From positions 261 through 8,833 of the forward strand of contig PMBQ01000225.1 in assembly GCA_003152955.1 (NCBI GenBank): a stretch of DNA of 8,573 nt, given 5' to 3'. The first letter of the stretch is position 1, and every line of letters starts with the position of its first letter. This DNA comes from Candidatus Bathyarchaeota archaeon. Its GTDB lineage: Archaea; Thermoproteota; Bathyarchaeia; 40CM-2-53-6; FEN-987. Shown piece by piece: positions 1 to 6,105 of the stretch. The position numbers and the translations under genes were made by a program. The notes under the pieces are model-generated. The model was not told where the DNA came from and searched no databases. It saw only the letters and a program-made list of their open reading frames with translations.

Positions 1-120
1 GGAATCGCAGGGTTTCTCGGGTCCGAGCCTCGTGATTTGAACACCCTGGTGACCCGTGCCGATACTGCTCTCTACGCAGCCAAGCACAAAGGACGTGACC
101 GAATAGAATTTGCAGACTAG
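1..120 (+). CDS. GGDEF-domain protein (probable diguanylate cyclase), C-terminal fragment
   Basis: The first 39 codons of the window read in frame 1 to a TAG at 118-120 and form the end of a GGDEF domain. The diagnostic piece is RADTALYAAKHKGRDR at about residues 19-34, matching the conserved RAD-x-ALY-x-AK-x-x-GR(D/N) tail of the family. GGDEF domains condense two GTP molecules into cyclic di-GMP, a cytoplasmic second messenger. The catalytic GG(D/E)EF loop and any sensory domain lie upstream of the window, so enzymatic activity cannot be judged. The gene is partial only because the window cuts it; there is no sign of decay. It converges on the receiver-domain gene to its right, with 183 bp between their ends. 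It is most likely host flank. Confidence 0.9.
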   Translation, partial: GIAGFLGSEPRDLNTLVTRADTALYAAKHKGRDRIEFAD

Positions 121-303
121 ACCCTGTTGCCCGCCCGCGATAGCAAATGTTAGATGGTGTCCGCGCCACGACAAGATTGTACGGCACTTGTAGAGAGTAA
201 CTTCGCAGCACAGTCGTCGTTGTAATCGCCTGCAACAATTGTGTGAAACTGTGCGACAATTCCTGTCGACTGAAAGAAATTGCATTCGTTATGGCTGGAC
301 TGA

Positions 304-738
304 CTACCCTACTTCTGTCCAGTTGAAGAGCACTCGTTCCGTGGGAGTGAACTTTTCCACGGCTTCGACCCACGCAGTCAGCATCCCCAAATCAATGGGC
401 TTTTCAAATACCGCGCAGCCTAGGCTGGACGCTCGCGCTCGGTCTGAGTCGGTAAAGACTCCGGACATCAAAGCAAAATACCTTTGCTTGCAGCCTTTAC
501 TTATCAACTCCTCAACAAAGTCGATGCCGTTCCTTCCTGGCATGTTCACATCGGAGATGATTATGTCAGAACATATGGTGCCGATTGGACACGGGCATCT
601 TAAAGAGATATGGAGGGGACACAGGTCAGGATAAGGAAAGGTAAACACCTCATACTTACGTCTATCGAAGAATAGCCACAGCATAGAGCGTACGACCTCA
701 TCATCCTCGAAAATCACCGCGCGCCTTATCACTGCCAA
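304..738 (-). CDS. Single-domain response regulator (CheY-like receiver) with cysteine-rich insertion
   Basis: A 144-residue stand-alone receiver domain. Visible family residues are the acidic pair D12/D13 in FEDDE, the phospho-acceptor D63 in IIISDVNMPG, the switch Ser S92 in ALMSG and the conserved Lys K113 in FEKP. It should be phosphorylated by a histidine kinase, but no kinase or output domain is present here, so its partner is unknown. Between beta-strand 2 and the phospho-acceptor strand it carries a loop longer than usual with four cysteines (C40, C48, C50, C57), which could bind metal or sense redox. The start is uncertain: TTG at 736-738 has an AGGGG 8 nt upstream, and GTG at 730-732 has AAAGG 9 nt upstream. 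The sequence MIRRAVIFEDD from the GTG looks more typical. It is transcribed in the same direction as polB but lies 150 bp beyond its end, so it is probably a separate unit. Confidence 0.87.
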   Translation of the reverse strand: MAVIRRAVIFEDDEVVRSMLWLFFDRRKYEVFTFPYPDLCPLHISLRCPCPIGTICSDIIISDVNMPGRNGIDFVEELISKGCKQRYFALMSGVFTDSDRARASSLGCAVFEKPIDLGMLTAWVEAVEKFTPTERVLFNWTEVG

Positions 739-747
739 CAGCCTTTC

Positions 748-764
748 CCCTAACTAACGTAGGG
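748..764 (-). promoter_or_regulatory. Small hairpin overlapping the ribosome binding site of the response regulator
   Basis: Read on the minus strand, CCCTA (760-764) pairs with TAGGG (748-752) across a 7-nt loop. The downstream arm is part of the purine-rich ribosome binding stretch (TAGGGGAAAGG) before the receiver gene. Such a stem could partly hide the Shine-Dalgarno sequence. It is only 5 bp long, so this is a weak prediction. Confidence 0.25.
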
Positions 765-795
765 ACAATCTACAAAGGCTGTAGTACATGAGTAT

Positions 796-888
796 GTGAC
801 ATGGCTTACACAGTCTCGTGATGTTCCATACATCCCAGTCTGGGGCGTCAGTTCTGAAAAGCCTATTGCCATAACACCGCCATGTCAC
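796..888. repeat. 10-bp perfect inverted repeat flanking the 3' end of polB
   Basis: GTGACATGGC at 796-805 is repeated in inverted orientation as GCCATGTCAC at 879-888, immediately before the polB stop codon, with 73 bp between the arms. The core ACATGGC is the same heptamer found twice in the divergent promoter region (4967-4973 and 5000-5006). The arms are too far apart for a terminator. They could be binding sites for an element-encoded protein, or chance. The surrounding 739-888 stretch contains no gene. Confidence 0.4.
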
Positions 889-3855
889 TCATTGACCACC
901 GCGCTCTAGTTCCTCCACCGCCTGAGCAAGCTTTGTCCGCGTTTCAGGGTGAATGCGTTCACTGCGAAAGAAACGATCAATAGCATGTTGCGAGGCTCCA
1001 GACTCGCGCCTGAGTAATTTCTTTGAAAAGCGACTCGCTCTAAGTATCAAAGCTGCATCTGCGGGGCGTGTGTTTGCTGTTTTACGTGGATAATATTTGA
1101 CGGGTCCTGCGTTGTCGAAGACGCTGATATCTTCACCCTCTTGCGATCTTCTCTCAATTTCCTTACCGATCGGGATGAATGGCGTAATAGCTTCAATGGG
1201 ACGGCGCAAGAGAAGCCCCCGCGTATAGACATTACAGAATCCTCCGTCGGGGGAAAGAGATTTGTCTTCTGGATGAAGGAAATGTCGCCAGATAACGCTA
1301 GAAAGAGTCTGTGGCGCGACAGTTTTTCCATGGTATTCGCTTCCCAGGATTACTGTTTCCCCGCTGTGAATCTCTATGTATTCCCTCGTTAACCAGTCTT
1401 CTGGATGTTTGCTGGCAGGCGCAACTAGTGTGCAATCTGGCGTAGGCTGAATCAGTATCGGTGAAAGTGCGAAGTTGTAGGGCTTGGCAACTCCCGGATC
1501 ACGCTTCCTTAAAGCTTTCAAGACATTCGGAGTTGTGATCCTTACTCGCATTACAGCGGGTAAATTGTCAAACCACAATTGGCGTGAGATGAGCGCATTT
1601 TCAAGATCTTTGTCATCTTTGAAATGATCACTTAATAGACGCTCCCACACCTCAACGATCCACCGGGGATAATTGGTGTCGTGATCTTTGCAGTCGGCTG
1701 GCGTGTAACGGCTCCGCTTGTCCGGTACATAAACGATCCCCAATCCATGTTCGCTTGGTTTGATGATTTCCAGGTTATTCATTTTGCGTGTGTAAACGAC
1801 GTAGCGTTTAGCGGATACTGCCAGCCCGTACAGTTGATGCTGGTTCCCCCTGCGGTCGTTATTGCAATCCTCTACCTTCAGAATATCTGTGACGATATTT
1901 AGGTCGTACGGATTCAAGCTGTTGAGCTTCGCGCAAATTTGTTTTACTTGTTTCCATGTGATCGCTTTGACAGCAGGGGTTCCGTCTGGAAAATTGTGTT
2001 GGCCGCCTGGACACGGAAAGAGCCCACCTTTTTTCGACGCTACGAAGAACATCGAATCCGTGTCCGTGAGTAGATACGTTCCGCCCAGATCCTTGGCCAT
2101 ACATTCCAAAATCGTCAATATCAACCGACCACCAGCGGTAATCAACGCGGCTGCTGGAGGAAACTGCCATTTGCCTGGACGTTCAACAACAAAGGTTGTC
2201 TGATCGAACTTGTATTCACCAGAAAACACATCTAATCGCTTGGCATCGTTTTTGCCAAATTCATTCTTATTCAGTTCCGCGAAAATCCCATAGAGCGCAT
2301 TGGCAATGATCTTCAAAAGCAAATAGTGAGGGTGCGACTTCGGAAGGTTTTTTCGTTCCTCTATCACAACGCGAAAGAAGTCGTCTTTCACAGGGTCGAT
2401 TTTCCTGTTACCGATGGTCGTCGGCTTCATGCCTTCTTGCACACTATGCGGAACAATTCGGAATGCTTCGATGATTTGCGGGGAGACCCCTTTCGCAAGC
2501 CTAGATGCAGCTAAATCGGGACCTGCATACCAAATCCGTTCTGTTGAAGTGAGCGGATTCAAGCCGATATTTGTCTCGCCGGACTCGCCATAGAGGGCAC
2601 GAATTGGAAGAATATCGCCCGATGGCTTCACGGAAGCGAAGAATGCAAGACGGGGCCATAGCGATGGATCAAGAATTGTTTGAGTATCGACGCCATTTAG
2701 AATGCTACGCGCCTCTTCGGTACAGTCCTCCACCTCTACATTGGCCGCAATCAATAGGGGCCACAAGCGGAGCAGTCCGGCAACAGACGGATATTCAGAC
2801 GTTGTGTCGCAGACCACAATCGGTACTTCCTCATGCCGAATCCGGATTTCGCTACGACCACCGTAGTAAGCTTGCATACACTTACCCAAAATATGGTCCG
2901 GCAGGTCAAACTTCTGCGATGGTTGCTCAACCTCCATTTTGTCGAGAAACGCTTTTGTGATACTCGCCGCGCTCATGGCTCCTTCGGGCGGAAGGTCTAT
3001 CGGAAATCCGTCATACTCGCGTTTCATGGCATTGAGTAGCGCAACTGTTCGTTCCGTATCGCGCCGACCGTATGCCAACTCCTTCTCTGTAACGCACCCC
3101 GTTGGTTCGTGATCGAATTTTCCTTCAAGCCCAAAAGAGCTAAGGAATCCGTCGAGCGTCATATGCCTATTGCGTAATGCCCATCCTAGGACGGACAGAT
3201 CAAGAAAGCGCCCGCGATAAATCGTACGGTTGTTCGGATCACCCCCACCAAAACTGATAAACGCTGAACGCGAATCCTTTGGTTTCAATCTTAGCTTCGG
3301 CTTGAATTTGTCCGGCTTGCCCTGGTAATTCCAAAACACCATGGACCATCCAGTGTTTTTATTGCGAGCCTCCCGATACTCCAGTGCCAATCGGCTAAGG
3401 TCAAACGGGGCATTAAAGCAAACAATAACCGAGCCAGCCTGAACAGCCGTCCAGAACTCACCGTCTACAAACACTGTACGAGATTGCACGAGGACGTCTT
3501 CTGGGCAGCCGTCTTCTACATCAGCTCTCTGGTTCTTCGCGTATTTCTTAATCAGTTCGATTGATTTCGGATCGAGGAAGTCTGCATACACAAGACCCTC
3601 GCGCTGACAGTAATAGGTGTCTTGCTTTCGCTCACAAAATCGCCACCAGAGAAAATTAAGATCCTGTCGGATATCCGTTGTCGTTTCACAATCGAATACG
3701 AGCGCATAGTTAGCCCATTTTTTTCGTAGCCTTCCCTCGCCTTCTTTGCGCGGTTTCTCATTCCTTACACGCGTGTGAGAGCGAACAAAGACTGGCGTTT
3801 TTTCTGGCGGAACCCTTCTTGGTTGGTGCTTCTCTTCTATAGATTTGTCGAGCAT
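889..3855 (-). CDS. polB: Family B DNA polymerase with 3'-5' exonuclease and C-terminal HTH
   Basis: This 988-residue protein probably replicates the element. The exonuclease domain is complete: Exo I VFDCETTTD (D55, E57), Exo II NAPFD (N148, D152) and Exo III YGRRD (Y262, D266). The polymerase domain shows motif A DTTSEYPS (D350), motif B KIIANALYG (K515, N519, Y522, G523), motif C DTDS (D598, D600) and the downstream SAKRY lysine (K683). All catalytic positions are present, so activity is expected. The last 45 residues (RRESGASQHAIDRFF onwards) resemble a repressor-type HTH, which is unusual in a polymerase. The spacing of about 165 residues between motifs A and B does not settle whether it is protein-primed. 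ATG 3853-3855 is preferred because AGGA lies 9 nt upstream; the in-frame TTG at 3862-3864 abuts that AGGA directly. It starts 11 bp after the HNH stop and is probably co-transcribed with it. Confidence 0.9.
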   Translation of the reverse strand: MLDKSIEEKHQPRRVPPEKTPVFVRSHTRVRNEKPRKEGEGRLRKKWANYALVFDCETTTDIRQDLNFLWWRFCERKQDTYYCQREGLVYADFLDPKSIELIKKYAKNQRADVEDGCPEDVLVQSRTVFVDGEFWTAVQAGSVIVCFNAPFDLSRLALEYREARNKNTGWSMVFWNYQGKPDKFKPKLRLKPKDSRSAFISFGGGDPNNRTIYRGRFLDLSVLGWALRNRHMTLDGFLSSFGLEGKFDHEPTGCVTEKELAYGRRDTERTVALLNAMKREYDGFPIDLPPEGAMSAASITKAFLDKMEVEQPSQKFDLPDHILGKCMQAYYGGRSEIRIRHEEVPIVVCDTTSEYPSVAGLLRLWPLLIAANVEVEDCTEEARSILNGVDTQTILDPSLWPRLAFFASVKPSGDILPIRALYGESGETNIGLNPLTSTERIWYAGPDLAASRLAKGVSPQIIEAFRIVPHSVQEGMKPTTIGNRKIDPVKDDFFRVVIEERKNLPKSHPHYLLLKIIANALYGIFAELNKNEFGKNDAKRLDVFSGEYKFDQTTFVVERPGKWQFPPAAALITAGGRLILTILECMAKDLGGTYLLTDTDSMFFVASKKGGLFPCPGGQHNFPDGTPAVKAITWKQVKQICAKLNSLNPYDLNIVTDILKVEDCNNDRRGNQHQLYGLAVSAKRYVVYTRKMNNLEIIKPSEHGLGIVYVPDKRSRYTPADCKDHDTNYPRWIVEVWERLLSDHFKDDKDLENALISRQLWFDNLPAVMRVRITTPNVLKALRKRDPGVAKPYNFALSPILIQPTPDCTLVAPASKHPEDWLTREYIEIHSGETVILGSEYHGKTVAPQTLSSVIWRHFLHPEDKSLSPDGGFCNVYTRGLLLRRPIEAITPFIPIGKEIERRSQEGEDISVFDNAGPVKYYPRKTANTRPADAALILRASRFSKKLLRRESGASQHAIDRFFRSERIHPETRTKLAQAVEELERGGQ

Positions 3856-3866
3856 CAGTCTCAATC

Positions 3867-4307
3867 CTACCGTTGTGCTGTAACAGGTAAGTTGGACAAT
3901 AATAACGCTTGTGCCTTGCGACGAAGAGAAGCTGCCCTTGCCTGAGAAGCGTCAATAATCAGATTAATTGGAATATTGGGTTCGCGCTGCAATAGTTCTG
4001 CCTGTGAATCCTCATCTTCGGCCAACAACAGCAAGTACCGACAGAGCTGTTCAATCTCTGATTCGGCCACATCGTGCTGGCCATTCTTGGTGAGTTCTTT
4101 GATGTCCCTGCTAGCTTCCAACCTCCGATGGCAATTGCGGCAAACAACCCTTTTGAATTTCACATCCAGTAGGCGGGTAACTGGATGATCTTCTTCGAAA
4201 CAAAACAAATCCGTTTCAGCACAGTAGAAACACCGAGACGGGTTCCCCAACTGCTTACGGCGCATTTCCATGCGCCGAGCCCGCGCGATGGGGTAGGGAT
4301 TCTTCAT
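3867..4307 (-). CDS. HNH endonuclease
   Basis: A 146-residue protein with a compact HNH/zinc-finger nuclease motif. The cysteine pairs C26-F-Y-C29 and C56-R-N-C59 would hold a structural zinc. EEDHP (H41) supplies the first catalytic histidine, and N58 and H60 in CRNCHRRLE supply the rest. The remaining C-terminal half is helical and charged with no recognised domain. HNH nucleases cut DNA using one divalent metal, and casposons often carry one of unknown exact role, perhaps nicking during excision or acting on host DNA. Its ATG overlaps the TGA of the upstream HTH gene in an ATGA (4304-4307), suggesting translational coupling, and polB follows closely. The family assignment is firm; the substrate is unknown. 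Confidence 0.88.
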   Translation of the reverse strand: MKNPYPIARARRMEMRRKQLGNPSRCFYCAETDLFCFEEDHPVTRLLDVKFKRVVCRNCHRRLEASRDIKELTKNGQHDVAESEIEQLCRYLLLLAEDEDSQAELLQREPNIPINLIIDASQARAASLRRKAQALLLSNLPVTAQR

Positions 4308-4900
4308 GCAGCAACGTCTGGGCTCGTGTAAAGGGTATCGAGATGGCCAACTACACCTGCTTGCGCAAGGGAGGAAAGCAGCTTGTAGTCGCTAATCAGT
4401 TCGTGGCCACCAACTTTTTTCCCGCGAAACTGTTCCAAAGCCGATGGGTCATCAATTCCCCGGAGTACGCGAAAAACGATCGCACGGTGGCGACCGGCAA
4501 GTTCGCGTTGCCGGGAACCGCGTGCTGTTACGGTTAGGCTTCCCTCGCGGGTCAAAACCTGTACATCAGCCGAGTATCGGTCGGTAGGCTTAACTCGAAT
4601 GCGCCCGCTCAGTCGATGCTTAATAAGTGCATTGGGTACCAATTTCCGCACTGCTCTCAGAGTGGTTCCCTCAGCCCGCGCCGCCCCGGAGATTGATTTC
4701 GCTTCCCCCCGCCGGACCCGATTGAGGGCAGCAAGAACGCGTACCTTTTCAGCTTGTTCACGCAGAGAAGAACTAGGGTCGGACTTCTTTGCTGGCTTAA
4801 GTGAGCGGGGGCGTGACGGGTGCTTAGCATTCTGCCGCAACACTTGCTTCGAACCCTTTGTATTAGCCTTTTTTCTTCGTCTAATCTTTAATTTTCGCAT
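4304..4900 (-). CDS. Basic HTH DNA-binding protein (probable regulator of the module)
   Basis: A 198-residue protein whose first 45 residues are strongly basic (RRRKK, KHPSRPRSLKPAKK) and probably disordered. A helix-turn-helix follows at about residues 55-90 (SISGAARAEGTTLRAVRKL). The C-terminal part (GSRQRELAGRHRAIVFRVL, ALEQFRGKKV) resembles a conserved but uncharacterised bacterial family that I know only as hypothetical proteins. It is the first gene of the minus-strand arm, directly beside the repeat-rich divergent region, so autoregulation of both arms or binding to element DNA is a reasonable inference. The ATG at 4898-4900 is chosen because CGAGG (4909-4913) sits 8 nt upstream. An in-frame ATG at 4925-4927 would add nine residues but lacks a ribosome binding site. 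The stop overlaps the HNH start by 4 bp. Confidence 0.75.
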   Translation of the reverse strand: MRKLKIRRRKKANTKGSKQVLRQNAKHPSRPRSLKPAKKSDPSSSLREQAEKVRVLAALNRVRRGEAKSISGAARAEGTTLRAVRKLVPNALIKHRLSGRIRVKPTDRYSADVQVLTREGSLTVTARGSRQRELAGRHRAIVFRVLRGIDDPSALEQFRGKKVGGHELISDYKLLSSLAQAGVVGHLDTLYTSPDVAA

Positions 4901-4908
4901 ATAATCAA

Positions 4909-4913
4909 CCTCG
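4909..4913 (-). promoter_or_regulatory. Ribosome binding site deciding the start of the HTH gene
   Basis: On the minus strand CGAGG stands 8 nt before ATG 4898-4900. This favours that ATG over the in-frame one 27 nt upstream, which has only AT-rich sequence before it. Confidence 0.55.
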
Positions 4914-4932
4914 AAGTTGTTTAACATGCGAA

Positions 4933-4948
4933 ATGTAACACATTACAT
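4933..4948. promoter_or_regulatory. Palindromic operator candidate ATGTAA-n4-TTACAT
   Basis: A perfect 6-4-6 inverted repeat (ATGTAA CACA TTACAT) lies in the likely 5' leader of the HTH-HNH-polB arm. Related shorter palindromes occur at 4993-5002 (TGTAATTACA) and 5026-5036 (ATGTA-T-TACAT). A dimeric HTH protein is the kind of factor expected to bind such a site. Confidence 0.45.
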
Positions 4949-4977
4949 ATGAATAGCTTGCAACATACATGGCAAGT

Positions 4978-5008
4978 ATTAAATACATACATTGTAATTA
5001 CATGGCAA
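4978..5008 (-). promoter_or_regulatory. Candidate promoter for the HTH-HNH-polB arm
   Basis: On the minus strand TTGCCA (5003-5008) and TTTAAT (4978-4983) each match the sigma-70 boxes at five of six positions, with a long 19-bp spacer. The -35 box is embedded in the middle TACATGGCAA repeat. This is a by-eye prediction only. Confidence 0.3.
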
Positions 5009-5020
5009 TATATATAGAAT
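4993..5020 (+). promoter_or_regulatory. Candidate promoter for the coiled-coil protein and cas1 arm
   Basis: TTGTAA (4993-4998, four of six matches to the -35 consensus) and TAGAAT (5015-5020, five of six to the -10) are 16 bp apart. They lie 26 bp before the start codon of the first plus-strand gene. The middle TACATGG repeat occupies the spacer, which is a classic operator position. Confidence 0.35.
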
Positions 5021-5045
5021 TGTTTATGTATTACATGGAGATAAC

Positions 5046-6065
5046 ATGAATGGATATATGGATAACACGGCGGACAATTTTATGGCTCTTCTCACCGATG
5101 AGAAGCCAGAGCCTCAACGGGGTCGCCCCATCGCAATCGATGACGGGACACTTTGGGGCGCACGAGATCATCTCGTCTGGCTGTTTGAGGAAACTTGGGC
5201 TGATGTTGGAGAACGGGTTCCCTGGATTAAGAAACCAGCGGATGTTCTCGATGCGATACGGGTCTGGAATGACCCAAACAAATCTTGCAATCAGCATCAC
5301 ATAGCCAAAAGCCTTCTGAGACCATCCTCGACGCCTGCCACCGCCAAGTGGTTGACTGTCACGCGTCGTCAGCTGGGGGAATTGAATAAGGCCGTTCGGA
5401 ATGCATCCGAAGCCCGAGAGGAATGCCGTCGGGCTCTGGAGAAAGCGGAGCGCGCCTTAAGTGATGATTTATCGATGAACGACAAATCAAAAGTTCAAGA
5501 CCAGATATTAAGACGCAGTCAGAAGCTTGCCGCGTCAGAGGCGGAATATTCGGCGATATCGAAACAACTAAATGATGTTCGTGATCTCTTGCTTGATGGC
5601 GAGGCGTCCTTTGCGCGGGATGAATTCGTTCGGTTCTGCAAAAGCAACCGTTATCGGCTAACACCTCTGAACATCGCAAATGCGTTAGCCGGATTACCGC
5701 ACATCGGCTGGAGACAATCGGCCCAAAGATGCAAAAAGCATCCTGCCCCCGGTGCAGATGGTCTATCGATGCAGATTTTCAGGTCTATCGAACGCATCGT
5801 TCGATCTAACGCACGACGGTCCAACCTTGTTGAACATGCCGAACAATGGCTGAAAGACAAGAAAACTAAGAAATCGCTTGGAGTATCGGAGCTGCGGAAG
5901 AAATGGTACTACCTGCGCTGGTCCATCAAAACTGTACTCGAATCGAGTCCACCCGTATCCACGCGAGACCTACCGTTTGCGATAGCGCGAGAGTATTGGA
6001 AGCGTGTCAGTCGGCCCTCGAATGTGGATCTGCTGTTTGAGGAAGAAGAACGCATTGTGAAATAA
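5046..6065 (+). CDS. Uncharacterised coiled-coil protein encoded before cas1
   Basis: A 339-residue protein I cannot assign to a named family. Residues about 105-185 are rich in Ala, Glu, Arg and Lys with heptad-like spacing and probably form a coiled coil. They are followed by a compact, apparently conserved-looking core (YRLTPLNIANALAGLPHIGW, about 203-222) and a basic stretch (WLKDKKTKKSLGVSELRKKW, about 268-287). The C-terminus is acidic (FEEEE). There is no signal peptide or membrane segment, so it should be cytoplasmic, and the basic region may contact DNA. The ATG at 5046 follows GGAG (5037-5040) with 5-nt spacing. The stop is only 40 bp before the cas1 ATG, so the two are probably one operon, suggesting a Cas1 partner or a replication accessory such as a terminal protein. 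Both ideas are inference. Confidence 0.8.
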   Translation: MNGYMDNTADNFMALLTDEKPEPQRGRPIAIDDGTLWGARDHLVWLFEETWADVGERVPWIKKPADVLDAIRVWNDPNKSCNQHHIAKSLLRPSSTPATAKWLTVTRRQLGELNKAVRNASEAREECRRALEKAERALSDDLSMNDKSKVQDQILRRSQKLAASEAEYSAISKQLNDVRDLLLDGEASFARDEFVRFCKSNRYRLTPLNIANALAGLPHIGWRQSAQRCKKHPAPGADGLSMQIFRSIERIVRSNARRSNLVEHAEQWLKDKKTKKSLGVSELRKKWYYLRWSIKTVLESSPPVSTRDLPFAIAREYWKRVSRPSNVDLLFEEEERIVK

Positions 6066-6105
6066 GCCTGGAATTCTCGCACTGTGCTAGGCCTTGGAGG
6101 ACAGT

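Larger units (their letters stand above)
4966..5038. repeat. Three TACATGG direct repeats at exact 33-bp spacing
   Basis: TACATGGCAA occurs at 4966-4975 and 4999-5008, and TACATGG again at 5032-5038. Each copy starts exactly 33 bp after the previous one, about three helical turns, so bound proteins would lie on one face of the DNA. The middle copy falls between the proposed -35 and -10 boxes of the plus-strand promoter. The last copy overlaps the GGAG ribosome binding site of the next gene. This arrangement fits cooperative repression; replication iterons are the alternative. The whole 4924-5047 stretch is AT-rich and unusually dense in ACAT. Confidence 0.6.

Noticed and set aside
121..303. 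Hairpin CGACA-ATTCC-TGTCG (254-268) as a terminator between the convergent GGDEF and receiver genes.
   Set aside because: Five-bp stem with no T run on either strand. The stretch otherwise shows no gene or convincing signal.
1859..2960. Several open frames of 60-130 codons overlapping polB on both strands, for example 1859-2170 and 2571-2960.
   Set aside because: They lie fully inside the polB frame, which carries all expected motifs. Their products show no domains, and they are read-through shadows.
5046..6065. The unknown protein as a Cas2 or Cas4 homologue.
   Set aside because: It is far longer than Cas2 and lacks a ferredoxin-like pattern. It also lacks the cysteine cluster and RecB nuclease motifs of Cas4.
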